38,502 nt of DNA from Puniceicoccales bacterium (GTDB lineage: Bacteria > Verrucomicrobiota > Verrucomicrobiia > Opitutales > JAIRLM01). Position 1 is the stretch's first letter. Each line of letters begins with the position of its first letter. Positions 24,072-33,165 of the stretch are shown piece by piece. A program made the translations under genes and the position numbers. The stretch is taken from NCBI GenBank assembly GCA_031281635.1, contig JAITFC010000101.1, positions 1 to 38,502 on the forward strand, in the 5' to 3' direction. Below the pieces are notes generated by a model. The model did no database searches and was not told the DNA's origin. It saw only the letters and a list, made by a program, of their open reading frames with translations.

Positions 24072-25349
24072 TTTTTCGTGAAATTCTACGACACGACTAT
24101 CGACCTTGACGTCGGATGGCCGCAGCGGCGCGGTGAGATAGATGGATTCCAGCGTGCGCGCACGACTCAATGCCACGTAGAGCTGTCCACAGGCAAAAAA
24201 ACGCCTATCATTTTGCACAACAATGGAGTCACAAGTTTTTCCCTGCGTTTTGTGCACAGTGAGCGCGTAGCCGAGCCGCAGGGGGATCTGCCGGTAGGTC
24301 CCCGTTGTGGCATATTCTTTGCTGTCGGGAATGAGGTGTGACCATTCGTGCACGCCGACTGAAAGAATCCTATTTTGCTGGCTACGCAACATGACGTCGA
24401 CGCTATCTTTATGCAGGCGAATCACTTTGCCGCCTGTGCCGTTGACCCATTCATTTCCCGTTGCATTGCAGGTAAATATTATCGACGCACCTTCTTTCAA
24501 TTCCAGCACTTCGGGACTTGGCAAATCGTCGCCATTAATTGCTTCGAATGTGCCTGTTTTTTTCCCCACGTAGCAATGAATAGCCCCCGGCAAGGCTTCC
24601 AGTTCCTCGCGATTTTTCCTCTCCGCCGACTCTCTGTACGGCGTGACGACGAGCGCTTCCTTCGGTGGCGGATCCGATCCGATGACGCGACTGTTCAGTT
24701 TTTCGATGATTCCGCGGTCGATTTTGCCTTCGCCAATTTTTGTCAATATGTCCCAAAATTCAACGGATTGCTGGCGGAACATTTTTGTGAGCTGGACCAC
24801 GGAAAGAGTTTGCCCGCGCAGGCACTTGGCGTCGAAAAAATGTGGATTTTCGCTGCCATAGCGCGTGAGAAAAAATTCCCCTTCTTCGCGGCGGACAATG
24901 GGAGGGAGTTGGTGGAAGTCGCCCACGAGGAGCAGGCAGATGCCGCCGAAAAAATCATCGCGCTTGCGCGCGCGCCGAGCCAGTGATTCCATGAGATCAA
25001 AGAGGTCCGGTCGCACCATGGAAATTTCGTCGATGACGAGATAATCGACATTTTTTAGCGCCCGCTCCGTCCTCTTGCGGAGGGTAAAGTGATCGAAATC
25101 GAAGTAGCCATCCTTGACCGGAGGGACTTGGAAAAGTGAATGGATTGTTACGGCTCCGGTGCCAACATTCATCGAAGCCATCCCGGTGGGCGCGACAACA
25201 GCGATGCGTCCCGGTAATGTAAATCGCACATGTCGAATGAACTCCGACTTTCCCGTTCCCGCTGCGCCGACAAGAAGAACGCTGCGCCCCATGAGCAATT
25301 CGGCGTAGGCTCGCTCCTGCTCCTCTGTCATTTTGAAGTGTTTGTTCAT
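24039..25349 (-). CDS. Pif1/RecD-like superfamily 1 DNA helicase
   Basis: This 436-residue protein is a 5'-3' DNA helicase of the Pif1/RecD2 type, acting in replication or repair. Motifs appear in order: Walker A VGAAGTGKSEF near residue 31, motif Ia VVAPTGMASMNVG near residue 51 with TIHSLF following, Walker B YLVIDEISMVRPD near residue 104, motif III LLLVGDFHQLPPI near residue 141, a LTKMFRQ motif IV near residue 188, and the C-terminal ALTVHKTQGKT and YVALSRART (motifs V and VI) near residues 368 and 400. All catalytic residues are present. The ATG at 25349 starts a single-gene unit; pgi ends 243 bases upstream of it. The gene converges on the lipase-like locus. Confidence 0.92.
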   Translation of the reverse strand: MNKHFKMTEEQERAYAELLMGRSVLLVGAAGTGKSEFIRHVRFTLPGRIAVVAPTGMASMNVGTGAVTIHSLFQVPPVKDGYFDFDHFTLRKRTERALKNVDYLVIDEISMVRPDLFDLMESLARRARKRDDFFGGICLLLVGDFHQLPPIVRREEGEFFLTRYGSENPHFFDAKCLRGQTLSVVQLTKMFRQQSVEFWDILTKIGEGKIDRGIIEKLNSRVIGSDPPPKEALVVTPYRESAERKNREELEALPGAIHCYVGKKTGTFEAINGDDLPSPEVLELKEGASIIFTCNATGNEWVNGTGGKVIRLHKDSVDVMLRSQQNRILSVGVHEWSHLIPDSKEYATTGTYRQIPLRLGYALTVHKTQGKTCDSIVVQNDRRFFACGQLYVALSRARTLESIYLTAPLRPSDVKVDSRVVEFHEKLAGSSSKISL

Positions 25350-25399
25350 CGTGAATTGGCCGATTTCTGTAGCAAAGTTTGGCGCATGGTTGCGGTTAC

Positions 25400-25411
25400 A
25401 TTGTTTACAAT
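25400..25411. repeat. Short palindrome in the helicase upstream region
   Basis: ATTGT-TT-ACAAT forms a perfect five-base dyad 51 bases upstream of the helicase ATG and could be an operator. The rest of the 243-base gap between pgi and the helicase gene holds nothing I can name. Confidence 0.25.
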
Positions 25412-25592
25412 AAGTGAGTTAACGCGTTTTTGCCGCTGTGAAAGATCCGCCGCCCTCCCAGCCACTCGGCCGGGCCCATGGCAATTGGCTATCATCGGGA
25501 TTGCGCTCGCTGCAACCGCTCCCTAGGAACTGCGCCGCTCCAACGAGTAAATAGATTATGCAAACAATTCTTCGCCTCATCTCTCACTCTTC

Positions 25593-27092
25593 CTAGGCAT
25601 TCATTCGTAAAAAATCAAGCCATTTGCGCACATTTTCTACGGCATTGTTTTGGCCAATTTCTTGAGCCACTGTCTCGGCATCAACTTCTGCCGCTTTTTT
25701 CCCTATCTTTTTCAAAAATTTTTCTACTTCGCGAAGCAATTGCAGAGCCCGATCCGCCGCTTTTTTCCCTGCCTCAACGCCCGGTTGATCGTAGGCATTC
25801 ACGCCGATAAATTCCGCATAGAGACCGACAGCCCGCTCATACAATGCCACAAGCATTCCCAGGGAAAATGCATCTACTTGACGCAGAGTGATTGTCAGCG
25901 ATTGCCGATTTTCCGCGGCCAGTGCTTCCCGCGTGCCCAGAAAAAATCCCTCCAGATATTCCGCCGCTGTCCGCAGACTCCCGTCTCGTTGAATATCTCC
26001 GTGGCGCAGCACTTCAATGAATGTGACAAAAAAATTACATAGACCGTCGCGCAACTGTTGAACGTAGGAATGCTGATCCGTCGAACCGCGATTGCCATAT
26101 ACGGTAAGTCCCTGACAAACAACGCGTCCCAGCCGATCATGGCGCTTCCCGAGAGATTCCATGACAAGTTGCTGCAGGTAGCGCGACAAATTCTGCAAAC
26201 GGTCCGCGTAGGGGAGAATGACCATGGCATGCGCACCAATTCCGTGCGTGGCAAAGTGCCAGGAAAGAGCGAGTTGTACGGCGGGATTGCGTGTTTTTGC
26301 CCGGGTCAAACGGTCCATCGTCGCTGCTCCGCCGAGAAACTGATCTATGTCAATGCCGCTCAACGCCGCTGGCAGCAAGCCAACTGCGGAGGTAACACTG
26401 GTCCGCCCACCAACCCAATCCCACATCGGAAACCGCTGCAACCAACTCTCGTCGCGGGCACGCTTGTCTAAAATACTTCCCGTGCAAGTGACGGCCACGG
26501 CCCGTTCCGCAAGTGCTAAATTTTTCGTACGCAACAACCATTCAACGGCCCGCAGTGCATTGTTTGGTTCTGGTGTGGAACCGGATTTCGACGTGACAAT
26601 AATTAATGTGCGTTCCCAGTGATTTTCCAGCGTAGCAAACTCTCGCAAAAAGCCTTCCGGATCCGTGTTGTCCAAAAAATGTGCACGCAGCGGTGCCGAC
26701 GCATCGGCCAGAGCACCGAGAAGCAGCTGCGTCCCCAAAGCCGAACCGCCAATGCCAACGCACAGCAAGTCCGTAAAGGGTCCCGAATCGGCAGCATATT
26801 TGCCATTAAGGACATCGGCAGCAAATATTTGCACATTTTTCTTCGTTTTTTCTATGTCCTTGCGCAACTCAACTGTTGGCGCCAGATGCGGCGCTCGCAG
26901 CCAATAGTGCCCCACCATGCGACGTTCAGAGTCATTGGCCATGGCTCCGCCCTCCAGTTGCTCCATCGCAGCCAATGCACCGTCTACTGCACCGCACATT
27001 TTCTCAACATACTCCTGCGCCATGAATATATTGCGCGTGTCAATGCCGAAACCAATGTCCTCGAACCAAATCTGCCGTTCGTTAAAAGTCAC
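25593..27092 (-). CDS. pgi: Glucose-6-phosphate isomerase
   Basis: Pgi interconverts glucose 6-phosphate and fructose 6-phosphate in glycolysis and gluconeogenesis. Family blocks are strong: MANDSERRMVGHYWLR near residue 50, LLCVGIGGSALGTQLLLGAL near residue 107, the phosphate-binding IIVTSKSGSTPEPNNALR near residue 162, WDWVGGRTSVTSAVGLLP near residue 220, and DQHSYVQQLRDG near residue 340, followed by the catalytic lysine region in NAYDQPGVEAGKKAA near residue 440. I set the start at the GTG at 27092 (499 residues) because the family N-terminus begins about there and a TTGACG/TATGTG promoter ends six bases before it. The frame is open to ATG 27188, but that would leave only six bases to the divergent gene at 27195. 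Confidence 0.94.
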   Translation of the reverse strand: MTFNERQIWFEDIGFGIDTRNIFMAQEYVEKMCGAVDGALAAMEQLEGGAMANDSERRMVGHYWLRAPHLAPTVELRKDIEKTKKNVQIFAADVLNGKYAADSGPFTDLLCVGIGGSALGTQLLLGALADASAPLRAHFLDNTDPEGFLREFATLENHWERTLIIVTSKSGSTPEPNNALRAVEWLLRTKNLALAERAVAVTCTGSILDKRARDESWLQRFPMWDWVGGRTSVTSAVGLLPAALSGIDIDQFLGGAATMDRLTRAKTRNPAVQLALSWHFATHGIGAHAMVILPYADRLQNLSRYLQQLVMESLGKRHDRLGRVVCQGLTVYGNRGSTDQHSYVQQLRDGLCNFFVTFIEVLRHGDIQRDGSLRTAAEYLEGFFLGTREALAAENRQSLTITLRQVDAFSLGMLVALYERAVGLYAEFIGVNAYDQPGVEAGKKAADRALQLLREVEKFLKKIGKKAAEVDAETVAQEIGQNNAVENVRKWLDFLRMNA

Positions 27093-27098
27093 AGATGC

Positions 27099-27127
27099 CA
27101 CATAAACGTGAGCAAAATAACCGTCAA
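27099..27127 (-). promoter_or_regulatory. Predicted promoter of pgi, ending 6 bases before GTG 27092
   Basis: On the minus strand TTGACG (27122-27127), 17 bases, TATGTG (27099-27104), then six bases to the GTG. No Shine-Dalgarno. The geometry predicts a leaderless mRNA. Confidence 0.4.
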
Positions 27128-27153
27128 TAATAATTTCAAACCAACCATAAAGC

Positions 27154-27181
27154 TTAACATCATTGTCACCTACCTTATATG
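27154..27181 (+). promoter_or_regulatory. Predicted promoter of the orphan gene at 27195
   Basis: TTAACA (27154-27159), 16 bases, TATATG (27176-27181). The transcript would begin about 7 bases before the ATG at 27195. This promoter and that of pgi are back to back and do not overlap. Confidence 0.35.
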
Positions 27182-27194
27182 GAGCCATCCAGAG

Positions 27195-28769
27195 ATGGCT
27201 GGTAACCTCATATTACTTCACTTCCAGAAGCCGGAAACTGCGCAAGGTTATGGTGCGGGAGCGGCTCGTCTAGTTTTAGGCAATGCACGTGTGGACAATC
27301 AGCATGTCTCCGCGGCGGACTTGCGCTTGAGATTCAACACAAAGCCGGATGAAAAGAAAAAAATACTTTGGGCCTTTTACGGGTTAAACAGATGGCCGTG
27401 TTTCTTCATGAGAATTCTTAGTTGGTTTGGATGGAGAGTCGACGCGGTGCGGCGAGCCATCGAAAGGCTACAAGAACAACCACCAGTGGAAGGAGCACCA
27501 CCGGCAGTTGCAGTTGCACCACTACCGGCATCGTCCGCCAGGACCAGAAATTGGGGAATAGTTACCGCCCGCCCCGCGGCAGATGGGGGACTGCTGATTC
27601 AATGTGGGGGAGATTCCATCACATGCCGCGATTTAGCCTCTCTCGAAGTCATGGCAGGCGTTCGAGAACTTCGATGGGAAGGACGCGAGCAAGAATTTCC
27701 ACTAATATTGCTTGCAAAGTTTCCGAATCTTTTAAAACTTTATAACCCGCTGGTCCTCGGGGGACGTGGTGTTAGAAAAGTGTCTTTTGACGGCATTGCA
27801 GCTGCTTGCAAAAATCGAAGATTAAAGGTGATAATCGATCAAACTGGCAATTCGCTTAATCTTGGACCAATTAATTTGCGCAATCCGAATCTAAGCATTA
27901 AACTTATAGAGCAAACTGTTTGCGGATTCAAAATACCTGCTAGTAGTAATATGACATCTATAAAATTTTTCAGATGTCACTTACCACTCTTGTCGAAGGA
28001 AGATATTACCGCTACAGCGTATGAAGACATTTCCGGTTTAGTGATAAATGGTCATTTCCGATGTAAAGCAATGCCTTTATGCCAATTCTTCAATTGCCAT
28101 AACATGCATGATTGTCATATCTCTATCGACGCAAGACAGTATAAAGGAGAACATTACGATTGTGACAAACTGGAAATTGTACCGTCTTACGAATCCGTCT
28201 ATATTGCTGAAGGCATACCACTTTCAGACGGATCTAGTGATAGCGCTAGTGTAAAGGAAATACATTTACGTGGCAAAGTTCACTACGGCATTATTGTTAG
28301 TCACCCAACGCTCGAAAGTCTTATCTTAGATCATGCAATGGAATATCCCATAAACATAAAAAAATGTGCGAATGACATCACTGTAAGTGCTCAAGAACAA
28401 GGCGTTGCGCTTGTATTCCGTCAAAAATCTGGAATAAGAAAAGTAACAATAGGACGTGGTGTCTCGCGGTTATCCTTCATGTCTCCACTGGATGGTACGA
28501 CCATCGCAATTGACGAAGAATTGGGGAAATGCCCCTGTCGTGACAAGTTAAAGATTCGCATATGTAATAGTCCTATCAGGAAAAATTTTATTTTATCTAC
28601 TCCTGTTCCAATACAGTTATATATAAATGATCGTCTTATGCAATATGCGCAACATAAGCAGACCAAGGAATGGTGCACATTTCCCAGAGATGAAATGATC
28701 GCAGGAGATTATGAGCCTGGTCAATTGCCGCAAGATGACATACCCGTGCGCGTTTTCATCTCTCGATAG
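27195..28769 (+). CDS. Large orphan protein, possibly a beta-rich solenoid, unknown function
   Basis: I do not recognise this 524-residue protein. The N-terminus includes an aromatic, hydrophobic stretch around residues 55-82 (WAFYGLNRWPCFFMRILSWF), followed by a proline/alanine-rich linker (about residues 95-115). After that comes a long region with irregularly spaced short hydrophobic strands such as VRELRWEG, VRKVSFDG, VKEIHLRG, LESLILDH and IRKVTIGRG. These recurring units resemble leucine-rich-repeat or beta-solenoid turns but are too irregular for me to assign. The frame is open upstream into the pgi region; ATG 27195 is chosen because a promoter lies just before it, with ATG 27408 as an alternative. 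The linker-plus-large-domain layout resembles the orphan at 325-2067. Codon use is AT-richer than in neighbouring housekeeping genes. Confidence 0.7.
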   Translation: MAGNLILLHFQKPETAQGYGAGAARLVLGNARVDNQHVSAADLRLRFNTKPDEKKKILWAFYGLNRWPCFFMRILSWFGWRVDAVRRAIERLQEQPPVEGAPPAVAVAPLPASSARTRNWGIVTARPAADGGLLIQCGGDSITCRDLASLEVMAGVRELRWEGREQEFPLILLAKFPNLLKLYNPLVLGGRGVRKVSFDGIAAACKNRRLKVIIDQTGNSLNLGPINLRNPNLSIKLIEQTVCGFKIPASSNMTSIKFFRCHLPLLSKEDITATAYEDISGLVINGHFRCKAMPLCQFFNCHNMHDCHISIDARQYKGEHYDCDKLEIVPSYESVYIAEGIPLSDGSSDSASVKEIHLRGKVHYGIIVSHPTLESLILDHAMEYPINIKKCANDITVSAQEQGVALVFRQKSGIRKVTIGRGVSRLSFMSPLDGTTIAIDEELGKCPCRDKLKIRICNSPIRKNFILSTPVPIQLYINDRLMQYAQHKQTKEWCTFPRDEMIAGDYEPGQLPQDDIPVRVFISR

Positions 28770-28798
28770 GACTTTTCCAGATTTAGGCAGCGAGTTTA

Positions 28799-29005
28799 TT
28801 GGCAAGAGAATTAGCGGAGGACGAGGCGGCAGCCGCCGTCTTACGGGATCCTGTACCTGCCCTCCTGATGACACGTATGCACGCGGACGAAACCGAGACA
28901 AGGGCGCGGAGCATTAGCGTGGCAATGGCCGTACTTTGGGCTGGAAATTTTTTCCGGGATGCACTCGTCTTCCTTCATGGGGACGCGCATCGGAGTGGGG
29001 CTTGA
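28799..29005 (+). CDS. Possible small helical protein upstream of folC
   Basis: A 68-codon frame starting at TTG 28799 encodes an alanine/glutamate-rich helical sequence (ELAEDEAAAAVL, TRMHADETETRARS) that ends in a short hydrophobic stretch. Its composition looks coding, but it overlaps the folC N-terminus by 47 bases and has only a weak ribosome-binding site. No function can be given; it may be chance. Confidence 0.25.
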   Translation: MARELAEDEAAAAVLRDPVPALLMTRMHADETETRARSISVAMAVLWAGNFFRDALVFLHGDAHRSGA

Positions 29006-30242
29006 GTTAGTTTCTGTCCAGGATTGCATTTTTCGTAAAAGCCTTGCAGTAACAAATTTACGCCGAGTACGTGCGCTGGCGAATATGGGTGGAGTGGCGC
29101 TGCGCAACCGATTCATTCACGTGGCCGGAACGAACGGAAAGGGTTCAACGTGCGCGTTCCTGGAGAGCGGATTGCGAGCGGCTGGCCTTAGGACTGGTCT
29201 CTACACTTCGCCACACCTCATTCGCTGGAATGAGCGCATTCGCATTTGCGGGAAATGCATTGGGGACGAAGACTTTGCCGAAATTCTCAATCGATGGGGC
29301 GCATGCGCATCCGCGGTTGCTGCGGCAGACGCGACACAGAAACCGAGTGGCTTTGAGGTGCTGACAGTCGCAGCCCTGGATTATTTTCATCGAACGGCAG
29401 TGGATGTGGCCATCATCGAGGCGGGCCTGGGCGGTCGATTAGATGCGACAAATATTATACAGCCAGATATTTGCGCCATTAGTACAATCGGAGAAGATCA
29501 CGCCGATGTCCTCGGCGATGGCGAAGAGCGCATTAGCTGGGAAAAAGCGGGCATTTTGAAGCGTGGAGTTGCCGCCGTCGTGGGGAATGTTTCGAGGGTC
29601 TCACTTACCACGGTGCAAAAAGTGGCAAACTCAGTGGGAGCAAAGATTTTACGTCCGGACCCAATTGCCATTCCTCCGCTACAATTTCTCCGTGGATCGG
29701 AACAGGTAGAAAATTTTCAGCTAGCGGCCACCATTGCCCGCCGGTGGCTGGAAGATCGTGCACTTTTCAGCAATGAAATTTGGGAGAAATTTCTCGAAGG
29801 AGCGGCGCGAGCGCAGTGGCCAGGTCGCTGGGATTTGCGGGAAATTGATGGCCGCACGTGGATCTTTGATGGCACGCATAATGGCCACGGATTGATGACA
29901 TTGCGAGAAAATTTGCGCCATTATTTCCCATCGCATTTCCCGCGGCTTTCCGTCGTCTGTGCCGCTCTCGGACAGCGGCGCGCTTCGGATATTTTACCGT
30001 TTTTGTCATCCGTTGCCTCCGAACTGTTTCTCGTTGAACTCAAAGAACCTCGCGCACTTTCCGGAGAAACATTGCGTAAATTCGTCCCCGCGCACTTTTT
30101 TCGGCCCGTCAACTTTCTTTCGGAAGGACAATTGGCCGAACTCCCCCATGTCGTTGACAGCGATTGCATTCTCGTATCTGGCTCCTTGCACCTGGTTGGG
30201 AAAACCATGGAATCTTTGAATGTGTGTCCGTTCTCGGAGTAA
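28959..30242 (+). CDS. folC: Folylpolyglutamate synthase / dihydrofolate synthase
   Basis: FolC adds glutamate to dihydropteroate and to folates, needed for retention and use of folate cofactors. It is a Mur-ligase-fold enzyme. The P-loop RFIHVAGTNGKGSTCAFL lies near residue 50, followed by GLYTSPHLIRWNERIRI near residue 78, the central IIEAGLGGRLDATNII near residue 148 and TIGEDHADVLGD near residue 170 (family usually IGxDHxxxLG), and the C-terminal WIFDGTHNGHGL near residue 305. Up to 427 residues, normal length. The start is uncertain: ATG 28959, ATG 28977 or GTG 28995 are in frame and none has a clear Shine-Dalgarno; the N-terminal 40 residues diverge from the family. yajC follows 52 bases downstream. 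Confidence 0.93.
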   Translation: MHSSSFMGTRIGVGLELVSVQDCIFRKSLAVTNLRRVRALANMGGVALRNRFIHVAGTNGKGSTCAFLESGLRAAGLRTGLYTSPHLIRWNERIRICGKCIGDEDFAEILNRWGACASAVAAADATQKPSGFEVLTVAALDYFHRTAVDVAIIEAGLGGRLDATNIIQPDICAISTIGEDHADVLGDGEERISWEKAGILKRGVAAVVGNVSRVSLTTVQKVANSVGAKILRPDPIAIPPLQFLRGSEQVENFQLAATIARRWLEDRALFSNEIWEKFLEGAARAQWPGRWDLREIDGRTWIFDGTHNGHGLMTLRENLRHYFPSHFPRLSVVCAALGQRRASDILPFLSSVASELFLVELKEPRALSGETLRKFVPAHFFRPVNFLSEGQLAELPHVVDSDCILVSGSLHLVGKTMESLNVCPFSE

Positions 30243-30294
30243 AATATAAAATTAAGTTCTTGAATTTTTCGGAGGGCATCGTTTCATCGGTCAC

Positions 30295-30735
30295 ATGGTA
30301 GGAATGCAAGTGATCGCAGACGCGGTGGCAGGGGGTGGAGGCGGCATGTCGCACCTGCTCATTTTTGGGCTTATTTTTTTGGGCATGTGGTTTCTCATGA
30401 TTGCTCCTGGCCGCAAACGGCAAAAGCAACATCAACAAATGCTTAGCCAATTGCGTAGCGGCAATCGCATCCTACTGCTATCGGGGATTATCGGAAAAGT
30501 TACGCAGGTTTCCGGGGGGCACCTCAAGGTTGAAATTGCCAAAGGAGTGCGCATCGACGTGTTGCGGAGCGCCGTACAGCAATTATTGGAGGCTGAGTCT
30601 GCGGACACGGATGGAAACGCTACCGAAGGGGAGAAAAACGCCGAAGAAACTGCGGAACAGCCGGCTGCAACAACTAATTCCGCCCCGCGGCGTGGACGTG
30701 CGCGGCGTGATACCTCCAAAAAATCCGGCCGATAG
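30295..30735 (+). CDS. yajC: Preprotein translocase subunit YajC
   Basis: YajC is a small single-pass membrane protein associated with SecDF and the Sec translocon. A membrane helix spans about residues 19-40 (LLIFGLIFLGMWFLMIAP), followed by the conserved RKRQKQHQQMLSQLRSGNRILLLSGIIGKVTQV, the YajC core. The C-terminal 50 residues form an acidic-then-basic low-complexity tail (EGEKNAEETAEQ, RRGRARRD) longer than in E. coli. In-frame starts at 30295, 30304 and GTG 30310 are all possible; AGGA at 30300-30303 would suit the last. The order yajC-secDF is the usual one, with secDF 20 bases downstream. Confidence 0.92.
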   Translation: MVGMQVIADAVAGGGGGMSHLLIFGLIFLGMWFLMIAPGRKRQKQHQQMLSQLRSGNRILLLSGIIGKVTQVSGGHLKVEIAKGVRIDVLRSAVQQLLEAESADTDGNATEGEKNAEETAEQPAATTNSAPRRGRARRDTSKKSGR

Positions 30736-30755
30736 CGTACGCGGAGTTCTCCCGA

Positions 30756-33023
30756 ATGGAAAAAAAATTGCGACGAGATACAACCTGGCGGCTCGTCTTG
30801 TCCGTCATATTTTTTGTGTGGGCACTAGTGGAGCTATTCCCATTCGATGGAAGCAGTTGCACTTTGCGGCGAGGGTTGGATCTGCGCGGTGGTATTTCCG
30901 TTACGCTGGCCATTGATGAACATGCTTCGGCAGAAAATACGGCAGCAAGGCGTTTGCAACTGGAACAGGTCCAAGAAGTTATGCGTCGGCGCGTGGATGG
31001 TCTGGGCATCGCCGAACCGCTCATCCGCAGTCGCGGAGATTCGCAGGTGGAAGTGCAGTTGGCCGGCGTGTTCCAGCGGGATAATCCCAACTTGCTCGAT
31101 TGCATCAAAAAACCGGCGAAGTTGGAGTTTCGCCTCATTCGACGGGAAGGGAATTCTACGCATCATGCTGCACCTCATGGTTATGAATGGATTTCACCCG
31201 CGGAAAAATTCAACGACTCCACCGACGGGCAGATTTTGGTAAAGCGCGTCCCCGAGCTGACGGGCAAAGATGTGAAGCGGGCCACGGCGGTTATGAATCA
31301 GTATGGCGGCTACGAAATTAGTTTGGAATTCGGCGATGAGGGGACAAGAAAATTTGCGCGTGTCACAGAAAATCATGTTGGAGAACCACTTGCCATTGTA
31401 TTGGACGGAAAGCTCTATTCGGCACCAGTCATCCGCTCAGCCATCCGCGACGGCCGTGCATCCATTTCCGGCCGGTTCACCCAGCGGGAGGCGATGGAAT
31501 TGGCCAATGTTCTGAACAATCCTTTGGAATTCGAATTGCATGTGGTGGAGGCACATGAGCTGGGTCCCACATTGGCAGAAGATGCCAGATCGGCTGCAAT
31601 TATGGCAAGTGCTTGCGGTGCATTGTTCGTCGTTCTATTCATGGTTGGTTACTACGCACTTTCCGGTGCCGTTGCTGTCCTTTCGCTCCTTTGCAACGTG
31701 GTGATAATTCTCGGATTTCTTGCCATGTGCAACGCAACGATAACTTTACCAGGCATTGCCGCCCTCGTTCTGACCATTGGCATGGCCGTGGATTCTAATA
31801 TTCTTATTTTTGCGCGCATTCGCGAAGAACTACGCATTGGAAAAACTTTACAACAAGCTCTCCCATGCGGATTTGCGAAAGCATTTTCCACAATATTGGA
31901 CGCTAATTTGACTACCTTGCTTACGGCGGTTATCCTCACCACCTATGGGACCGGAAGTATTCGCGGATTTGGCATCGTCCTCGCCGTCGGCGTCGGCGTT
32001 ACCCTCTTTTGCACGCTTATTTTCTGCCGCGGTCTCATGCAACTACTTGTGCACGGTTTTGGCGTGCATCACTTATTCCCCAACTATGCCCACGGTCGCC
32101 GTGTAACCCAGTACCCATTTTTGAGGCACGGGCGAAAATGCGCCGTTGCCGCCTTCGTTGTCGCAGTCATCGGAATCTTCGCCATTACCACGCGCGGCTC
32201 CTCGTTCTATGGCATTGACTTTACCGGTGGCGACGAGATGCTGCTGTCGTACGAGGGAAAGCCCCTATTGCGAGAACTTTACGCGTTGGGAAAAAGTGAA
32301 AAAATCGGCGACTTGCAGGCCTCATTCCAGCGTGCTTTCGGGAGCGATGCGGCGACATTGAAGGTGCAAGTTCCATCCGATCAAGGAGATAAATTTTTAC
32401 AGGCCGCTGCCAACGCCTGGCCTAACTCACACTTGCAAGTACTGCAGCGCACGACAATTGGCGGTTCCGTCGGGGCGACGATCCGCTGGAATGCACTCGT
32501 TTCGTTGCTGCTTTCTCTCCTGGGGATCGTAATTTACGTCGCATTTCGCTTTGAAACCGGGTTTGCCGTCGGTGCTATCATTTCCACAATTCATGACGTG
32601 GTAGTTTCCGTAGGTCTATATGCGCTTCTGGGGTATAAGTTTAGCTCGCCGATGCTGGCGGCCGTTCTCATGATCGTCGGCTACTCCATCAATGATACAA
32701 TCGTCATTTTCGACCGCATCCGCGAAGAGTTGCCCAAATGTCCACACCTTAATTTGGGACAAGTCATTGACCTGGCGATAAATCGCACGCTATCCCGCAC
32801 GCTGCTCACAAGCGCTACCACATTTCTGGCGGCTATGGCACTGCAAATCTTCGGAGCCGGGGCCATGATTGACATCGCGCGTATTTTCACCATTGGCATT
32901 GTCGCTGGGACGTTTTCTTCCATTTACATCGCCGCGCCCATTTTCCATCTCTGGCACCGCGGCAACCGAGAAAAATTGGACAAAATTTGGAGAATTTCCA
33001 CAGAAAACACTCGTTCGACCTAG
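30756..33023 (+). CDS. secDF: Fused protein translocase subunit SecDF
   Basis: SecDF uses the proton gradient to pull preproteins across the membrane after SecA-driven translocation. The 755-residue protein joins SecD and SecF in one chain. SecD part: first membrane segment about residues 10-27, then GLDLRGGISVTLAID near residue 37, the periplasmic P1 region, and the membrane block including GIAALVLTIGMAVDSNILIFARIREEL near residue 335 with the conserved aspartate. SecF part: IDFTGGDEMLL near residue 485 and VGYSINDTIVIFDRIREEL near residue 640. About 12 membrane segments in total. The ATG at 30756 is used, with a GGAG about ten bases upstream. A hairpin follows in the gap to rodZ. Confidence 0.95.
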   Translation: MEKKLRRDTTWRLVLSVIFFVWALVELFPFDGSSCTLRRGLDLRGGISVTLAIDEHASAENTAARRLQLEQVQEVMRRRVDGLGIAEPLIRSRGDSQVEVQLAGVFQRDNPNLLDCIKKPAKLEFRLIRREGNSTHHAAPHGYEWISPAEKFNDSTDGQILVKRVPELTGKDVKRATAVMNQYGGYEISLEFGDEGTRKFARVTENHVGEPLAIVLDGKLYSAPVIRSAIRDGRASISGRFTQREAMELANVLNNPLEFELHVVEAHELGPTLAEDARSAAIMASACGALFVVLFMVGYYALSGAVAVLSLLCNVVIILGFLAMCNATITLPGIAALVLTIGMAVDSNILIFARIREELRIGKTLQQALPCGFAKAFSTILDANLTTLLTAVILTTYGTGSIRGFGIVLAVGVGVTLFCTLIFCRGLMQLLVHGFGVHHLFPNYAHGRRVTQYPFLRHGRKCAVAAFVVAVIGIFAITTRGSSFYGIDFTGGDEMLLSYEGKPLLRELYALGKSEKIGDLQASFQRAFGSDAATLKVQVPSDQGDKFLQAAANAWPNSHLQVLQRTTIGGSVGATIRWNALVSLLLSLLGIVIYVAFRFETGFAVGAIISTIHDVVVSVGLYALLGYKFSSPMLAAVLMIVGYSINDTIVIFDRIREELPKCPHLNLGQVIDLAINRTLSRTLLTSATTFLAAMALQIFGAGAMIDIARIFTIGIVAGTFSSIYIAAPIFHLWHRGNREKLDKIWRISTENTRST

Positions 33024-33118
33024 TATCGATGCGAGGATTCAGTGCATCTCCTTGCAAAGCTCTGCCGACCTTCGGATGGCAATTTCGCAAAAAAAACGTT
33101 AAACGGGGAAAAAGTTTT

Positions 33119-33145
33119 GCGAATTTTTCCGGAAAAAAGATTCGC
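33119..33145. repeat. Hairpin between secDF and rodZ
   Basis: GCGAAT (33119-33124) and ATTCGC (33140-33145) enclose TTTTTCCGGAAAAA, so the whole stretch folds into an almost continuous stem with a two-base bulge. It lies 21 bases before the rodZ ATG. With no T-run it is unlikely to be a terminator for secDF; an operator or mRNA structure affecting rodZ translation is possible. Confidence 0.45.
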
Positions 33146-33165
33146 AGTGCAAGGGGATTGGTGTC

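Noticed and set aside
26619..27194. Upstream extension of the 27195 orphan frame into pgi
   Set aside because: It would overlap pgi almost head-on for over 570 bases; a promoter and an ATG at 27195 give a consistent start.
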